From Winogradskyella arenosi (lineage in GTDB: Bacteria; Bacteroidota; Bacteroidia; Flavobacteriales; Flavobacteriaceae), in NCBI RefSeq assembly GCF_003337305.1, contig NZ_QPJO01000002.1, positions 558,001 through 622,000 on the forward strand: a DNA stretch of 64,000 nucleotides, in the 5' to 3' direction. Positions 27,664-44,170 of the stretch are shown here, piece by piece; position 1 is the first letter of the stretch; each line of letters starts with the position of its first letter. The translations under genes were made by a program, and so were the position numbers. A model generated the notes under the pieces. That model had not been told where the DNA came from. It saw only the letters and a program-made list of their open reading frames with translations, and did no database searches.

Positions 27664-28758
27664 ATGGCAGAGTTAATTATACATTCCGAAAAAATAAAGG
27701 ACAATATTAAGTTTTTAAATGATTATTTTAAAACGCATAATATTGAATGGAGTTTGGTGACCAAAGTGTTTTCCGGAGATGACACTTTTATTAAAACCAT
27801 TTTAACTAAGGATCTTATTGAAAACATTAAGTCGGTTAGTGATTCTAAACTAGAGAGTCTAAAAAAACTAAAAGCGGTCTATCCCAGTTTAGAAACCATC
27901 TATATTAATCCTCCTGCATTAACCCATATCGATGAGGTTATCGCTTATGCAGATATTTCCTTAAACACTTCCGTTGCTACCATAACCGCACTAAATGCGT
28001 CGGCCCAGAAAAAAAATATCATTCATAAAATAATTATAATGATAGAGTTAGGGGAGTTGCGTGAAGGGATTAGCAATAACGATGTAGAAGCGTTTTATCA
28101 ACAGGTTGCTGACTTATCGCATATCGAAGTCATCGGCATTGGTTCAAATTTAGGATGTATGTTTGGTGTAGAGCCAAGCTATAATAAGTTAATGCAATTA
28201 GCCCGAAGTAAAGGGCTTGTGGCTTCAAAATGCAATAAAAAGCTGAAATTTATATCTGGGGGAACGTCTATAACACTTCCATTATTAGAAGCCGATTTAG
28301 TGCCCAAAGCAATCAATCACTTTAGGGTCGGTGAAGCTGCTTTTTTAGGGATCTGTCCTTTAGAAGGTAAGAAATTTAAAGGCTTACATAAAGATACCTT
28401 TGAGTTTTATGCAAATATCATTGAGCTTATAGAAAAAGAGATACTTCCAGGAGGTCATACAGCAGAGGGTAGTCATGGATCTGCTATAAAACCCTGTAAT
28501 AATCATAAGGCGCTCAAATCTTATAAAGCAATTTTAGATTTCGGCTTATTAGATGTTGATAGAGCCGATTTACAAGCTGAAGATACCTTTCAATTTGTAG
28601 GGGCCACTTCAGATATGGTGGTTATTGATGTAGGTGATAACAAGACTAAAGCGAATACCGCAAAGTATAAAGTCGGTGATAAAATAAAATTCAGATTAAA
28701 CTATATCGCAGTAGCGCGATTGTTAAGTTCTAAGTTTGTTCAAAAAGTGTACGTCTAA
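27664..28758 (+). CDS. Alanine/ornithine racemase-family PLP enzyme
   Basis: A 364-residue PLP enzyme with the alanine-racemase-type N-terminal barrel. The PLP lysine lies in SLVTKVFSGD (~residue 40). Later blocks, IIMIELGELREGISN, GIGSNLGCMFGVEP, KFISGGTSITLPLLE and INHFRVGEAAFLGI, match the ornithine racemase (Orr) subgroup rather than classical Alr. It would interconvert L and D forms of an amino acid such as ornithine. Standing 391 bases before the assembly-line genes, it may supply or remove a D-amino acid building block; this is inferred from context. Confidence 0.8.
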   Translation: MAELIIHSEKIKDNIKFLNDYFKTHNIEWSLVTKVFSGDDTFIKTILTKDLIENIKSVSDSKLESLKKLKAVYPSLETIYINPPALTHIDEVIAYADISLNTSVATITALNASAQKKNIIHKIIIMIELGELREGISNNDVEAFYQQVADLSHIEVIGIGSNLGCMFGVEPSYNKLMQLARSKGLVASKCNKKLKFISGGTSITLPLLEADLVPKAINHFRVGEAAFLGICPLEGKKFKGLHKDTFEFYANIIELIEKEILPGGHTAEGSHGSAIKPCNNHKALKSYKAILDFGLLDVDRADLQAEDTFQFVGATSDMVVIDVGDNKTKANTAKYKVGDKIKFRLNYIAVARLLSSKFVQKVYV

Positions 28759-29149
28759 AGGTATACTTAGTATGAAATCTTCTTTCATTTTTCCTTAATT
28801 TATCTCAAACCTCCGAAGTTTACCTGCAGTATACTGGTGATGTTAAGACGGAAAATAACCAATACTCTGTTTTGTTAAATCAGCCTAATTAAGCGTTAAT
28901 TTTAGAATGTTATGAGTCAGGAGGTTAATGGAATTCCGTATTAAAAATAGGTTTGTGAATAAAAATCACTTTGCAGGACATATGTGTGGTGTTATTTAAC
29001 AGAGAAAAATGTGTTATGACTAATAGTTTTTACTTAAATGAATATTAATACTAACTTTAGTCTACCCCTCATAATATTCTCTATTTAATATAAATTGAAT
29101 TAAAGAACACGCTAAATGCCTAATTCTTTAAACATTATAATGTCATACT
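28759..29149. other. Intergenic leader of the assembly-line genes
   Basis: No open frame of note. ATGAAA-TCTTC-TTTCAT followed by TTTTT at 28772-28793 could be a weak terminator for the racemase-like gene. TAGGTTTG at 28948-28955 fits the -7 consensus TAnnTTTG and is the same octamer seen before the LRR genes. A second candidate, TAACTTTAG near 29049, is one base off. Either would leave a leader of 90 to 190 bases before the assembly-line start. Confidence 0.35.
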
Positions 29150-35890
<6,741 letters not shown>

Positions 35891-35932
35891 GAAAGACAAT
35901 TTTTAATCACACGCCCAAACCGTTTTATAGAA

Positions 35933-38900
35933 ATGATTTTGCAACCAACTGATACTAAAAATAAGAACACTTTCAACCCTTTTGATGGACCAAAAGTTGA
36001 AAAGGTCATTTACGCTACCCAATCGCAAGCCGAAATTTGGATTGGTTGTAGGTTAGGTGGAGAGGACGCTAATAGGTCGTATAACGAGTCTGTTTCTGTT
36101 ATTTTAAAAGGTGATTTAGATGTAACAGCCTTAGAGAAGGCATTACAACAGCTGGTTCAGAGGCACGAAGCTTTACGTGCTATTTTTAGTACGGATGGAC
36201 GCTTTATGACGATCTTAGAAGAGGTCACTGTTCCTTTAGAGGTTGTAGACCTTACTCAACGCAGTGATTCCGAAAAAAAGGATGACGCTGCACAGTATAT
36301 CTTAGCTGATGCCAATAAGATTTTTGATCTGGTAAAGGGACCATTATTGAGAGCAGGATTACTAAAATTAAACCAACATGAATATCAGTTGGTATTGACC
36401 GCACATCATATTATCTGTGATGGTTGGTCCACGGGTATTATGATTGAAGAGTTAGGATTGCTGTATTCTTCAAATAGTTCTCATGAGAATTTTAAAATTC
36501 CAGATGCTATACCGTTTAGTGACTTTTCAGATGAACATCAAAACTATTTGGAGAGTGATGCATTTCGTGAAACCGAACAATTTTGGCTTGATCAGTATCA
36601 GCCGAATGTGCCTGAGCTCAATTTACCAACGGATTTCCCAAGACCAGAGGTGCGTAACTATAAAAGTGATCGTTTAGATTTTCCTTTAGATAGTGCCTTG
36701 TTAGCTAAGCTGAAAAAAACTGGTGTACGGGTTGGTAGTAGTTTTGTAACAACATTAATGACGACTTTTGAATTGCTTCTATGTCAACAAACAGGACAGA
36801 ATGATATTGTTTTAGGTTTGCCTGCAGCTGGCCAAGCCGTAACCGGAAAAACACAACTTGTTGGGCATTGTGTAAATTTACTGCCATTGAGAAGTAAAGT
36901 GGTTTTAGATCAGCCGTTTAATGCGTATTTAAAACATCGAAAATCTCTAATGTTTGATGCCTATGATCATCAACAATTAAGTTTTGGTCAACTTCTTCAA
37001 AAGTTACCCATAGCCAGAGATCCGTCTCGTATTCCACTAGTCCCAGTGGTTTTTAATATTGATATGGGGATGAGTAATCTTGTGTTTTTTAAAGATTTGA
37101 CCTTTAAATTAAAGGCTAATCCTAGAACGTATGAAGCTTTTGAAATATTTCTAAATGCCAGTGGTTCAGAAGATGATTTTGTTTTAGAATGGCAATATAA
37201 CGCTTCTCTTTTTAAAGCATCCACCATTAAAAAGATGATGAGTGCTCTAGAGGATATCATAGAGAAAATTGTAGAAAATCCGGAGCGTGCTATTTCAGAG
37301 ATTATTAAAACGGATGACACCGATTATAAAACACTTAATGCGACGGCAGCAACCTATTCTAATTTGCCCTTACATGAGTTGCTGACCCAACAAGCGCAGA
37401 AATATAGCACTAAAGTCGCTCTAAAATTTTCAGATACCAAAATCACGTATAAGGACTTGGAAGAAAAGAGTCAGCAACTCGCACATTGCTTAATGTCAAA
37501 AGGGATTGCGCCTGGTGATTTTGTTGGTGTGTGTTTACCGCGTTCTATGGAGTTAATGGTGACGCTAAAAGCACTCTTGCTATGCGGTGCGGCTTATATT
37601 CCATTAGATCCAAGTTACCCAATGCAGCGTTTAAATTATATGTTGCGCGATTCTGAAGCTCCATTTTTAATCACCACCACAGCCTTGGCGTCTCGTTTAG
37701 AAACGGAGACGACGGTTTTAATCTTAAATGAGGTTTTGGCGGAGGGCGCTAATTTTTCTACGTCACCTGTAAATGTTGCGATTGATGCTCAGAGCAATGC
37801 TTATATGCTGTATACCTCTGGTTCTACAGGAAAACCTAAAGGGGTCGTCGTAACCCATAAAAATTTAGTGAACTTTCTCTTTAGTATGATGACCGAACCT
37901 GGGATGCAAGAAACCGATCGTTTGCTTTCTATAACGACGGTGTCCTTCGATATTGCAGGTTTAGAATTGTTTCTTCCCTTATTAACTGGAGCAACTTTAG
38001 TTTTAGCCGATGAGCTTATGGTTAAAGATGGACGGGTTTTACTAGAGGCCTTAAAGAAAGAAGGGATTACTATGGTGCAGGCCACACCTACAACCTGGAA
38101 GATGCTGTTAGATGTGGGATGGGATCAGCCTTTACCAATTAGAGCATTATGTGGAGGAGAATCTTTGCCATTGAGTTTAGCAAAAAAGTTAATTCCGAAG
38201 GTTAATGAACTTTGGAATATGTATGGACCCACAGAAACCACTATTTGGTCGTCAACCAAACAAATTTTAAGTACAGATACGCAAATTACCATTGGTCATC
38301 CTATTGCCAATACGCAATTTTATATTGTAAATGCCCAAGGCATGCTAATGGGACCTGGTCAAACAGGAGAGCTTGTGATTGGTGGAGATGGGGTGTCTAA
38401 AGGCTATTGGAAACGGGAAGATTTAACACAAGAAAAATTTATAACCGCTTCATTTGAAACGGAGAGTGACTCCAAACTCTACCGAACAGGGGATTTAGGA
38501 CAATTATTACCGAATGGAGAGTTAATGTGTTTAGGCCGTATAGATCAACAAGTGAAAATTAGAGGCCACCGTATTGAACTAGAGGAAATTGAACAGGCTT
38601 TAGAAAATCTCGAAGGAATTGAACGTTCCGTTGTTGTGGTTGAAGATGATCTTTTAGTTACGTATTTTGTGTCTCATGAGATTGATGAGCTGCCCAAGTA
38701 TCAAATAAAGAAATGGAAGCAACAGTTGGCAGAAGAACTACCAACGCCTATGATTCCGTATGAATACCGGTTGATTGCCAAATTTCCAACAACCTTAAAT
38801 GGGAAAATAGATCGTAAAGCACTGTTGCAAACCTCTACAAAGACCGTCTCAAATTCAGAAGTTAAAACGGCGCAAACCGCTATTGAAAAATTAGTAAGTT

Positions 38901-39928
38901 CGATTTGGTCTGAAGTATTAAATAAAACGGACATAAATATTACGAGTGATTTTTTCGAATTGGGCGGGCATTCTATTTTAGCAATTAAAGTGGTAACGCG
39001 TTTAGAAAAAGAAACGGGAAAGAAATTGCCGCTTTCGGCATTAATGCTTTATCCAACCATTGAGAAACTAGCCGCTTTTATAGATAAGGATGATAAGAAG
39101 CAGTCATGGAATTCTTTAGTGCCTCTAAAAACAGAAGGAAATAAAACCCCACTGTATATAATTCATGGTGCCCACTTCGGAATCTACGTGTTTAATGAAT
39201 TGGCCAAGTTGTTAGATGATGATCAGCCGGTTTATGCCCTACAACCAAAGGGTTTGGATGGAAAAATAGAACCCTTAGATGCTATTGAAGATATGGCGGC
39301 ACATTATATTTCAGAAATGGAGGTTAACAATCCTAATGGGCCTTATGCCATTGCGGGTTTTTCTATGGGAGGAATTATAGCCTTTGAAATGGCCAAACAG
39401 TTAAAAGCAAAAGGTCGGGAAGTAAGCATGCTCGCTAGTTTTGATAGTTATGTGTTTCCTAGTTATTTTTATAAGGATTCTAAGAAGAAACGCGTGGCTT
39501 CCTTTTTATATGGATGGGCACAAAAAGCTTATGTTTTTCTGAATATGTTTAGCAGTGTTAAGAATTTTAAACGTCGAATGCGATTGTTGAAATTAAGTCT
39601 AGAAGGGATTTATCTAAGACTTAAATTAGGACATGAAAAACAATTTGAATTGCAGCATAACCGCACTTTAAAAATGGATCGCATGCATTCTTTAGCATGT
39701 ATGAAATACGTTATGGAACCCCAAGATATTAGTGTAGATTTGTTTAAGGCTGAAGATAATGTGTTTTTTGCGCATGATTTTAAATATCTAGGATGGCGTA
39801 AATTTGCACAACAAGGAGTACAAAGACATATGATTCCTGGAAATCATTTGGATATGTTTGACACTCCTAATGTGGAAGTCTATGCCAAACGACTTCAAGA
39901 GGTATTAGATCAAAGATCAGGGTTATGA
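35933..39928 (+). CDS. NRPS termination module: C-A-PCP-TE
   Basis: A 1331-residue protein. The condensation domain (residues ~25-460) has the intact active site HHIICDGWS at ~157. The adenylation domain (~477-960) has MLYTSGSTGKPKGV, MYGPTETTIW and Lys in LNGKID ~957. The carrier serine is in LGGHS ~1010. A type I thioesterase (~1061-1331) has its nucleophile in GFSMGG ~1142. My hand-read pocket, D-I-L-Q-A-C-M-I-W-K, agrees with the known glycine code DILQLGLIWK in seven of ten positions, so glycine is the best guess. The protein should accept the beta-amino acyl chain from the preceding synthase, join it to the second amino acid and release it by hydrolysis or cyclisation. It starts 42 bases after the previous gene and overlaps the next by 4. 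Confidence 0.92.
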   Translation: MILQPTDTKNKNTFNPFDGPKVEKVIYATQSQAEIWIGCRLGGEDANRSYNESVSVILKGDLDVTALEKALQQLVQRHEALRAIFSTDGRFMTILEEVTVPLEVVDLTQRSDSEKKDDAAQYILADANKIFDLVKGPLLRAGLLKLNQHEYQLVLTAHHIICDGWSTGIMIEELGLLYSSNSSHENFKIPDAIPFSDFSDEHQNYLESDAFRETEQFWLDQYQPNVPELNLPTDFPRPEVRNYKSDRLDFPLDSALLAKLKKTGVRVGSSFVTTLMTTFELLLCQQTGQNDIVLGLPAAGQAVTGKTQLVGHCVNLLPLRSKVVLDQPFNAYLKHRKSLMFDAYDHQQLSFGQLLQKLPIARDPSRIPLVPVVFNIDMGMSNLVFFKDLTFKLKANPRTYEAFEIFLNASGSEDDFVLEWQYNASLFKASTIKKMMSALEDIIEKIVENPERAISEIIKTDDTDYKTLNATAATYSNLPLHELLTQQAQKYSTKVALKFSDTKITYKDLEEKSQQLAHCLMSKGIAPGDFVGVCLPRSMELMVTLKALLLCGAAYIPLDPSYPMQRLNYMLRDSEAPFLITTTALASRLETETTVLILNEVLAEGANFSTSPVNVAIDAQSNAYMLYTSGSTGKPKGVVVTHKNLVNFLFSMMTEPGMQETDRLLSITTVSFDIAGLELFLPLLTGATLVLADELMVKDGRVLLEALKKEGITMVQATPTTWKMLLDVGWDQPLPIRALCGGESLPLSLAKKLIPKVNELWNMYGPTETTIWSSTKQILSTDTQITIGHPIANTQFYIVNAQGMLMGPGQTGELVIGGDGVSKGYWKREDLTQEKFITASFETESDSKLYRTGDLGQLLPNGELMCLGRIDQQVKIRGHRIELEEIEQALENLEGIERSVVVVEDDLLVTYFVSHEIDELPKYQIKKWKQQLAEELPTPMIPYEYRLIAKFPTTLNGKIDRKALLQTSTKTVSNSEVKTAQTAIEKLVSSIWSEVLNKTDINITSDFFELGGHSILAIKVVTRLEKETGKKLPLSALMLYPTIEKLAAFIDKDDKKQSWNSLVPLKTEGNKTPLYIIHGAHFGIYVFNELAKLLDDDQPVYALQPKGLDGKIEPLDAIEDMAAHYISEMEVNNPNGPYAIAGFSMGGIIAFEMAKQLKAKGREVSMLASFDSYVFPSYFYKDSKKKRVASFLYGWAQKAYVFLNMFSSVKNFKRRMRLLKLSLEGIYLRLKLGHEKQFELQHNRTLKMDRMHSLACMKYVMEPQDISVDLFKAEDNVFFAHDFKYLGWRKFAQQGVQRHMIPGNHLDMFDTPNVEVYAKRLQEVLDQRSGL

Positions 39929-40698
39929 CAACAGTCTATTGTAAATCGATGAGGCTTCCTAATTATAGTGAAGACCAAACTAAGGCGGAACCTGAAGATA
40001 TAAAAGTGTTTAAAATTCAGTTTACCACTTATGAGCCTATGGTGTCATACTTATGGACATTATTGAATATTACAGAGCAAGACCGTGCCGAACGTTATCA
40101 TTTTAAGAAAGATAAAAACAGGTTTGTTATTTGTAGAGCCTTACTTAAATTGTTGATTTCAGACGAAACAAACCTTAATGTTTCAGAAATTAATTTAAAA
40201 AAAGGAAAGTATCATAAACCGTATCTACCTCAGAATCCTGCGCTGCATTTTAACGTGTCACATTCTGAAGATTATGCCATAATGGCCATTGGAAATTGTG
40301 AATTGGGTGTAGATGTTGAATTTGTAAATGAACAATTTCAGTATAAGGATATCATACCTGCCGTTTGTACTGAAGATGAAATGGATTGGATTAAAAAGAC
40401 ATCTGATTCCCTTGAAACATTTTATAAAATATGGACAAGGAAAGAAGCTTTGGTGAAAGCCATGGGAACGGGGATTAATGATGATTTTAAGGACATGTCT
40501 GTAACAGATGGTGTTCATTATACAAAGCTTCAAACCGACTCTCATAGACCAACCGTCAAGGTCATTAGTCTTAATTTTAATGCGTATTACCAAGCTGCCT
40601 TAGCCTTAATTACGGATAAGGATAAGACCATAAATTTTTATGCCTTCCCTCAAACGCTCCTAGCTATAGATCAATCTATTTTTACGCCCCACTTTTGA
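39925..40698 (+). CDS. Sfp-type 4'-phosphopantetheinyl transferase
   Basis: A 257-residue enzyme that transfers phosphopantetheine from CoA to the carrier-domain serine, here most likely to the three carrier domains of the two preceding synthases. The magnesium-binding motif is GVDVEFVNEQF (~residues 130-140) and the second signature is FYKIWTRKEALVKAMGTGI (~residues 168-186). An earlier block, HFNVSHSEDYAIMAIG, is the usual NxSHS region. The ATG overlaps the stop of the NRPS gene (ATGA), so the two are coupled. It closes the biosynthetic operon; a dyad belonging to the next unit starts only 8 bases after the stop. Confidence 0.93.
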   Translation: MTTVYCKSMRLPNYSEDQTKAEPEDIKVFKIQFTTYEPMVSYLWTLLNITEQDRAERYHFKKDKNRFVICRALLKLLISDETNLNVSEINLKKGKYHKPYLPQNPALHFNVSHSEDYAIMAIGNCELGVDVEFVNEQFQYKDIIPAVCTEDEMDWIKKTSDSLETFYKIWTRKEALVKAMGTGINDDFKDMSVTDGVHYTKLQTDSHRPTVKVISLNFNAYYQAALALITDKDKTINFYAFPQTLLAIDQSIFTPHF

Positions 40699-40705
40699 TT
40701 AAACT

Positions 40706-40719
40706 GTAACATAAGTCAC
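40706..40719 (+). promoter_or_regulatory. Crp/Fnr-like dyad before trxA
   Basis: GTAAC-ATAA-GTCAC is one mismatch from the dyad GTAAC-N4-GTTAC found in four more places in this window. A promoter-like TAACTTTA (40742-40749) starts 36 bases after the dyad start. This geometry matches the other four sites. Confidence 0.65.
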
Positions 40720-40843
40720 TTTACTTTTGAAATAATCTTTGTAACTTTAAAACAAAGTCAAAAATTATATAATCATAAAATTAATAAGCATTGCACCCCG
40801 CATCGGTAGAGCAATTTTTATTGATAAAAATAAAGAGTTAGGT

Positions 40844-41140
40844 ATGAGTAAATTTTCAGAATTAATAAATCAAGATCAACCCGTTTTAGTCGATTTTTTT
40901 GCAGATTGGTGTGGGCCATGTAAAATGTTGGCTCCCATATTAAAGCAAGTTAAAGAAACGATGGGGGAGGACGTCAGTATTATAAAAATTGATGTCGACA
41001 AAAATCAAGCCTTAGCCTCAAAATATCAGGTAAGAGGCGTTCCTACAATGCTGTTGTTTAAAAATGGAAAACAGGTGTGGCGAGAATCAGGAGTTCTACA
41101 GAAAGATGCGATTATCAATGTAATTAAGACCGCTAATTAA
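40844..41140 (+). CDS. trxA: Thioredoxin
   Basis: A 98-residue single-domain thioredoxin with the redox motif WCGPC at about residues 22-26, PTMLLFKNG with the cis-proline, and no signal peptide, so it works in the cytoplasm. It reduces disulfides; next to a persulfide dioxygenase and rhodanese domains it may also take sulfane sulfur off protein persulfides. A leader of roughly 90 bases separates it from the predicted promoter at 40742-40749. The persulfide dioxygenase gene follows after 183 bases, possibly on the same transcript. Confidence 0.92.
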   Translation: MSKFSELINQDQPVLVDFFADWCGPCKMLAPILKQVKETMGEDVSIIKIDVDKNQALASKYQVRGVPTMLLFKNGKQVWRESGVLQKDAIINVIKTAN

Positions 41141-41323
41141 TAGTAAAAGGAGGCGTGTTGAACATCGATAAATTATGGGGTGTCGTCGTAGGATGTACTA
41201 TGCATTCGCGATAACATCGTTTGTTAATCGATAAATGACACTGCCTGTTTTTAGTTATGCTAGAGTTCCAAACAACGGTATAATCACACATGTCAAATCC
41301 AATTTTAAAACCTCCTAATTATA

Positions 41324-42670
41324 ATGCATATTGAACAATTTGAAGATAAGCCTTTAGCACACTATTCCTATGCCATACGCAGCGGTAATGAAATAGCATT
41401 AGTCGATCCTTCTAGAGATTTAAAACCGTATTATGAATTTGCAGAAAAACATAAAGCCCAGATAAAAATTGTATTCGAAACGCATCCGCATGCCGATTTT
41501 ATAAGCGGGCATTTACAGTTGCATAAGGAAACCGGAGCCGATATTTATGTAAGTGAATTATTGGGCGCGGAATACCCACATAAAACATTCGATGAAGGCA
41601 ATGAGATTAAGCTAGGCACAGTAACCTTTAAAGCTTTAAATACCCCAGGCCATTCGCCCGATAGTATTAGTATTATTGCTATAGATGAAAACGATGAGCA
41701 TGCTATGTTTTCAGGAGATACACTTTTTATTGGAGATGTAGGGCGTCCAGATTTAAGAGAAAAATCAGGGAAAACAAAGGCAAAACGCAAGGAACTCGCC
41801 AAGAGTATGTATCATACGGTGCAACATAAATTTAGTCATTTGCCCGATCGTACTTTAGTCTATCCTGCTCATGGTGCCGGCTCGCTTTGTGGAAAGAACA
41901 TGAGTAAAGAAGGTTCGAGTACCTTAGGTAAGGAACGTGAAGAAAATTGGGCTTTTAAAAATTTAACGGAAGATGAATTTGTTGCTTCTATTTTAGAAGA
42001 TCAGCCTTTTATTCCGTCTTACTTTAGTTATAATGTAGATATTAATAAAGAAGGAGCTAGTTCATTAGAGGAAGGGATAGTGAAACCTCATTTTCACTTT
42101 CAGATTTCTACAGCTCCTAATGAAGCCCATTTAATTATTGACACAAGACCTCATTCAGAATTTAAAAATAACCATTTGCCTAAGAGTATTAATATAAAGG
42201 CCAACTCCGAGAATGATAAATTTGAAACTTGGTTAGGTGCTGTGGTTAAACCTAAGGAAACTTTCTACGTGGTTATTGCATCTGCGGAATGCAGATCCGA
42301 AATTCTACACCGCATTGCGAAAATCGGATATGAAAAACAACTTGTTGGAGTGATCACTTTAGGAGATCATAGCTTTGAAACATCAAACGAATTAGAGATT
42401 TCTAAATTTAAAGCGCATAAAGAAGATTACACCATTATTGATGTGAGAAACGAGAATGAAGTTAAAGAGGGTAAGATATTTGAATCGGCCTTAGCAATTC
42501 CATTACATCAGTTAAGAGATGCTCAAGCAGATATTCCAAAAGATAAGCCCATCGTTGTGCATTGTGCCGGCGGATATAGAAGTGCTGCCGGAAGTAGTCT
42601 TATTTCTAAATACACGGACCAAGTTGCAGTTTATGATTTGAGTGAAGCGGTTAAGGAATTTCAATCCTAA
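41324..42670 (+). CDS. Persulfide dioxygenase-rhodanese fusion
   Basis: A 448-residue protein. The N-terminal metallo-beta-lactamase fold (residues ~1-230) has HPHADFISGH near residue 53, the ETHE1-type metal motif, plus YPAHGAGSLCG. Two rhodanese domains follow. The first (~265-350) has ECRSE where an active-site CxxxxR loop would be and looks degenerate. The second (~365-448) has an intact HCAGGYRS loop near residue 412. The enzyme should oxidise glutathione or protein persulfide to sulfite with O2, with the rhodanese moving sulfane sulfur. It stands between thioredoxin and cytochrome bd genes, upstream of sulfide:quinone oxidoreductase, which supplies persulfide. A hairpin without a T tract lies after its stop (42730-42754). 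Confidence 0.88.
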   Translation: MHIEQFEDKPLAHYSYAIRSGNEIALVDPSRDLKPYYEFAEKHKAQIKIVFETHPHADFISGHLQLHKETGADIYVSELLGAEYPHKTFDEGNEIKLGTVTFKALNTPGHSPDSISIIAIDENDEHAMFSGDTLFIGDVGRPDLREKSGKTKAKRKELAKSMYHTVQHKFSHLPDRTLVYPAHGAGSLCGKNMSKEGSSTLGKEREENWAFKNLTEDEFVASILEDQPFIPSYFSYNVDINKEGASSLEEGIVKPHFHFQISTAPNEAHLIIDTRPHSEFKNNHLPKSINIKANSENDKFETWLGAVVKPKETFYVVIASAECRSEILHRIAKIGYEKQLVGVITLGDHSFETSNELEISKFKAHKEDYTIIDVRNENEVKEGKIFESALAIPLHQLRDAQADIPKDKPIVVHCAGGYRSAAGSSLISKYTDQVAVYDLSEAVKEFQS

Positions 42671-42770
42671 GCCTTGCTGTGGGACTTAAAACTTTAAATT
42701 TAGCTTTGAAAGCTCCGCTAAAAAGGCTAGTGTTAAAATTTGATTTTTTAACACCATATAGCTGTAAATT

Positions 42771-42784
42771 GTAACTAATGTAAC
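42771..42784 (+). promoter_or_regulatory. Crp/Fnr-like dyad before cydA
   Basis: GTAAC-TAAT-GTAAC differs from GTAAC-N4-GTTAC by one base. The promoter element TAACTTTG (42806-42813), a perfect TAnnTTTG, starts 35 bases after the dyad start. That puts the dyad centre near -41.5 from the expected start site, the usual place for activation by Crp/Fnr proteins. Confidence 0.65.
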
Positions 42785-42833
42785 ACTGCAACGCATGTAA
42801 AATCGTAACTTTGTTATCTCCAAAACATCGTAT

Positions 42834-44168
42834 ATGGAAGACATGCTTTTTTATGATCGTATGCAGTTTGCATTCACGATTACATTTCACTACATCTTTC
42901 CACAATTAACCATGGGATTGTCTTTAATGATCGTCTATTTTAAGTGGAAATTTCTCAGATCAAAACTTGATAAATACAATGACGCTGCAAAATTCTGGAT
43001 GAAGATTTTTGCACTTAACTTTGCTATGGGTGTCGTCACAGGAATTCCTATGGAATTTCAATTTGGTACCAATTGGGCTAAGTTTTCAGAACTCACAGGT
43101 GGTATCATTGGGCAAACATTAGCCATGGAAGGGATGTTTTCCTTCTTTTTAGAATCGTCCTTTTTAGGACTTTTTCTTTTTGGTGAAAAACTCCTAGGAC
43201 ATAAACTGCATTTTCTAACCGGTTTTTTAGTGTTTTTAGGCTCATGGGCAAGTGGTTATCTCATAATCGCAACCCATTCTTGGATGCAATATCCTGTAGG
43301 CTATGAAATATTAGAAAACGGAAGGTATGTGCTTACTAATTTTGGCGCGTTATTTTCTAACCCTTGGCTTCTGCCGTCCTTTTTACACAATCAAATGGGA
43401 TCTGTAATTACCTCTTCCTTTGTGGTTGCAGGTGTTGGTGCTTTCTATTTATTGAATAATAAGCATAGTGAGTTTGGAAAACTTTTTGTAAAAACAGGAG
43501 TTATTTTTGGTTTGGTGTCTAGTGTTTTAGTAGCGTTTCCTACGGGAGATTTAGTGGCTAAAAATGTCGTAAAACATCAGCCCGTTACTTTTGCGGCTAT
43601 GGAGGGAATTTTTGAAACTGAAAAAGGCGGTTCGGAAATTGTACTTATCGGGCAACCCGATGTGGTCAATAAAAAATTAGATAATAAAATAGCCGTGCCT
43701 AATATTCTAAGCTTTTTAACCTATCAAAGTTGGGATGCGGAAATTAAAGGGCTTAATGAATTTGATGAGAGTTTATACCCCACAAATATCCCTGGCTTGT
43801 ATTACGCCTACCATATTATGGTGGGTCTTGGGACTATTTTTATAGGTTTAATGTTATTGGCTGCGGTACAGTTATATCGCAAAAAATTATACCAAACAAC
43901 CTGGATTTTATGGACGCTTATGTTTATGCTACCTTTCCCGTATATCGCCAATACAACAGGCTGGTATACCGCCGAGTTAGGGAGACAACCATGGTTGGTG
44001 TATAATTTATTAAAAACTTCCGAAGGTATTTCGCCAACCGTGTCTTCAGGAAACACCTTATTTACCTTATTAGGATTTATAGGCCTATATATATTACTTG
44101 GACTTTTATTTTTAATGTTAGCAGGAAAAATCATTAACAAAGGTCCTGAAACCGCGCAACAACACTAA
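42834..44168 (+). CDS. cydA: Cytochrome bd oxidase subunit I
   Basis: The 444-residue CydA carries the hemes and quinol site of the bd-type terminal oxidase in the inner membrane, which reduces O2 to water with high affinity. The heme b595 region FAFTITFHYIFPQLTMGL holds its axial His near residue 20. LAMEGMFSFFLESSFLG has the conserved acidic residues, FLHNQMGSVITSSF the heme b558 His, and LGRQPWLVYNLLKTSEGISP the signature loop. It is about 80 residues shorter than E. coli CydA, so it has the short quinol loop. bd oxidases are largely insensitive to sulfide, which suits the flanking sulfide genes. cydB follows after two bases. Confidence 0.95.
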   Translation: MEDMLFYDRMQFAFTITFHYIFPQLTMGLSLMIVYFKWKFLRSKLDKYNDAAKFWMKIFALNFAMGVVTGIPMEFQFGTNWAKFSELTGGIIGQTLAMEGMFSFFLESSFLGLFLFGEKLLGHKLHFLTGFLVFLGSWASGYLIIATHSWMQYPVGYEILENGRYVLTNFGALFSNPWLLPSFLHNQMGSVITSSFVVAGVGAFYLLNNKHSEFGKLFVKTGVIFGLVSSVLVAFPTGDLVAKNVVKHQPVTFAAMEGIFETEKGGSEIVLIGQPDVVNKKLDNKIAVPNILSFLTYQSWDAEIKGLNEFDESLYPTNIPGLYYAYHIMVGLGTIFIGLMLLAAVQLYRKKLYQTTWILWTLMFMLPFPYIANTTGWYTAELGRQPWLVYNLLKTSEGISPTVSSGNTLFTLLGFIGLYILLGLLFLMLAGKIINKGPETAQQH

Positions 44169-44170
44169 CT

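Noticed and set aside
42730..42754. Hairpin GTGTTAAAA/TTTTAACAC after the persulfide dioxygenase gene as a terminator
   Set aside because: AT-only stem without a T tract behind it; kept only as a remark.
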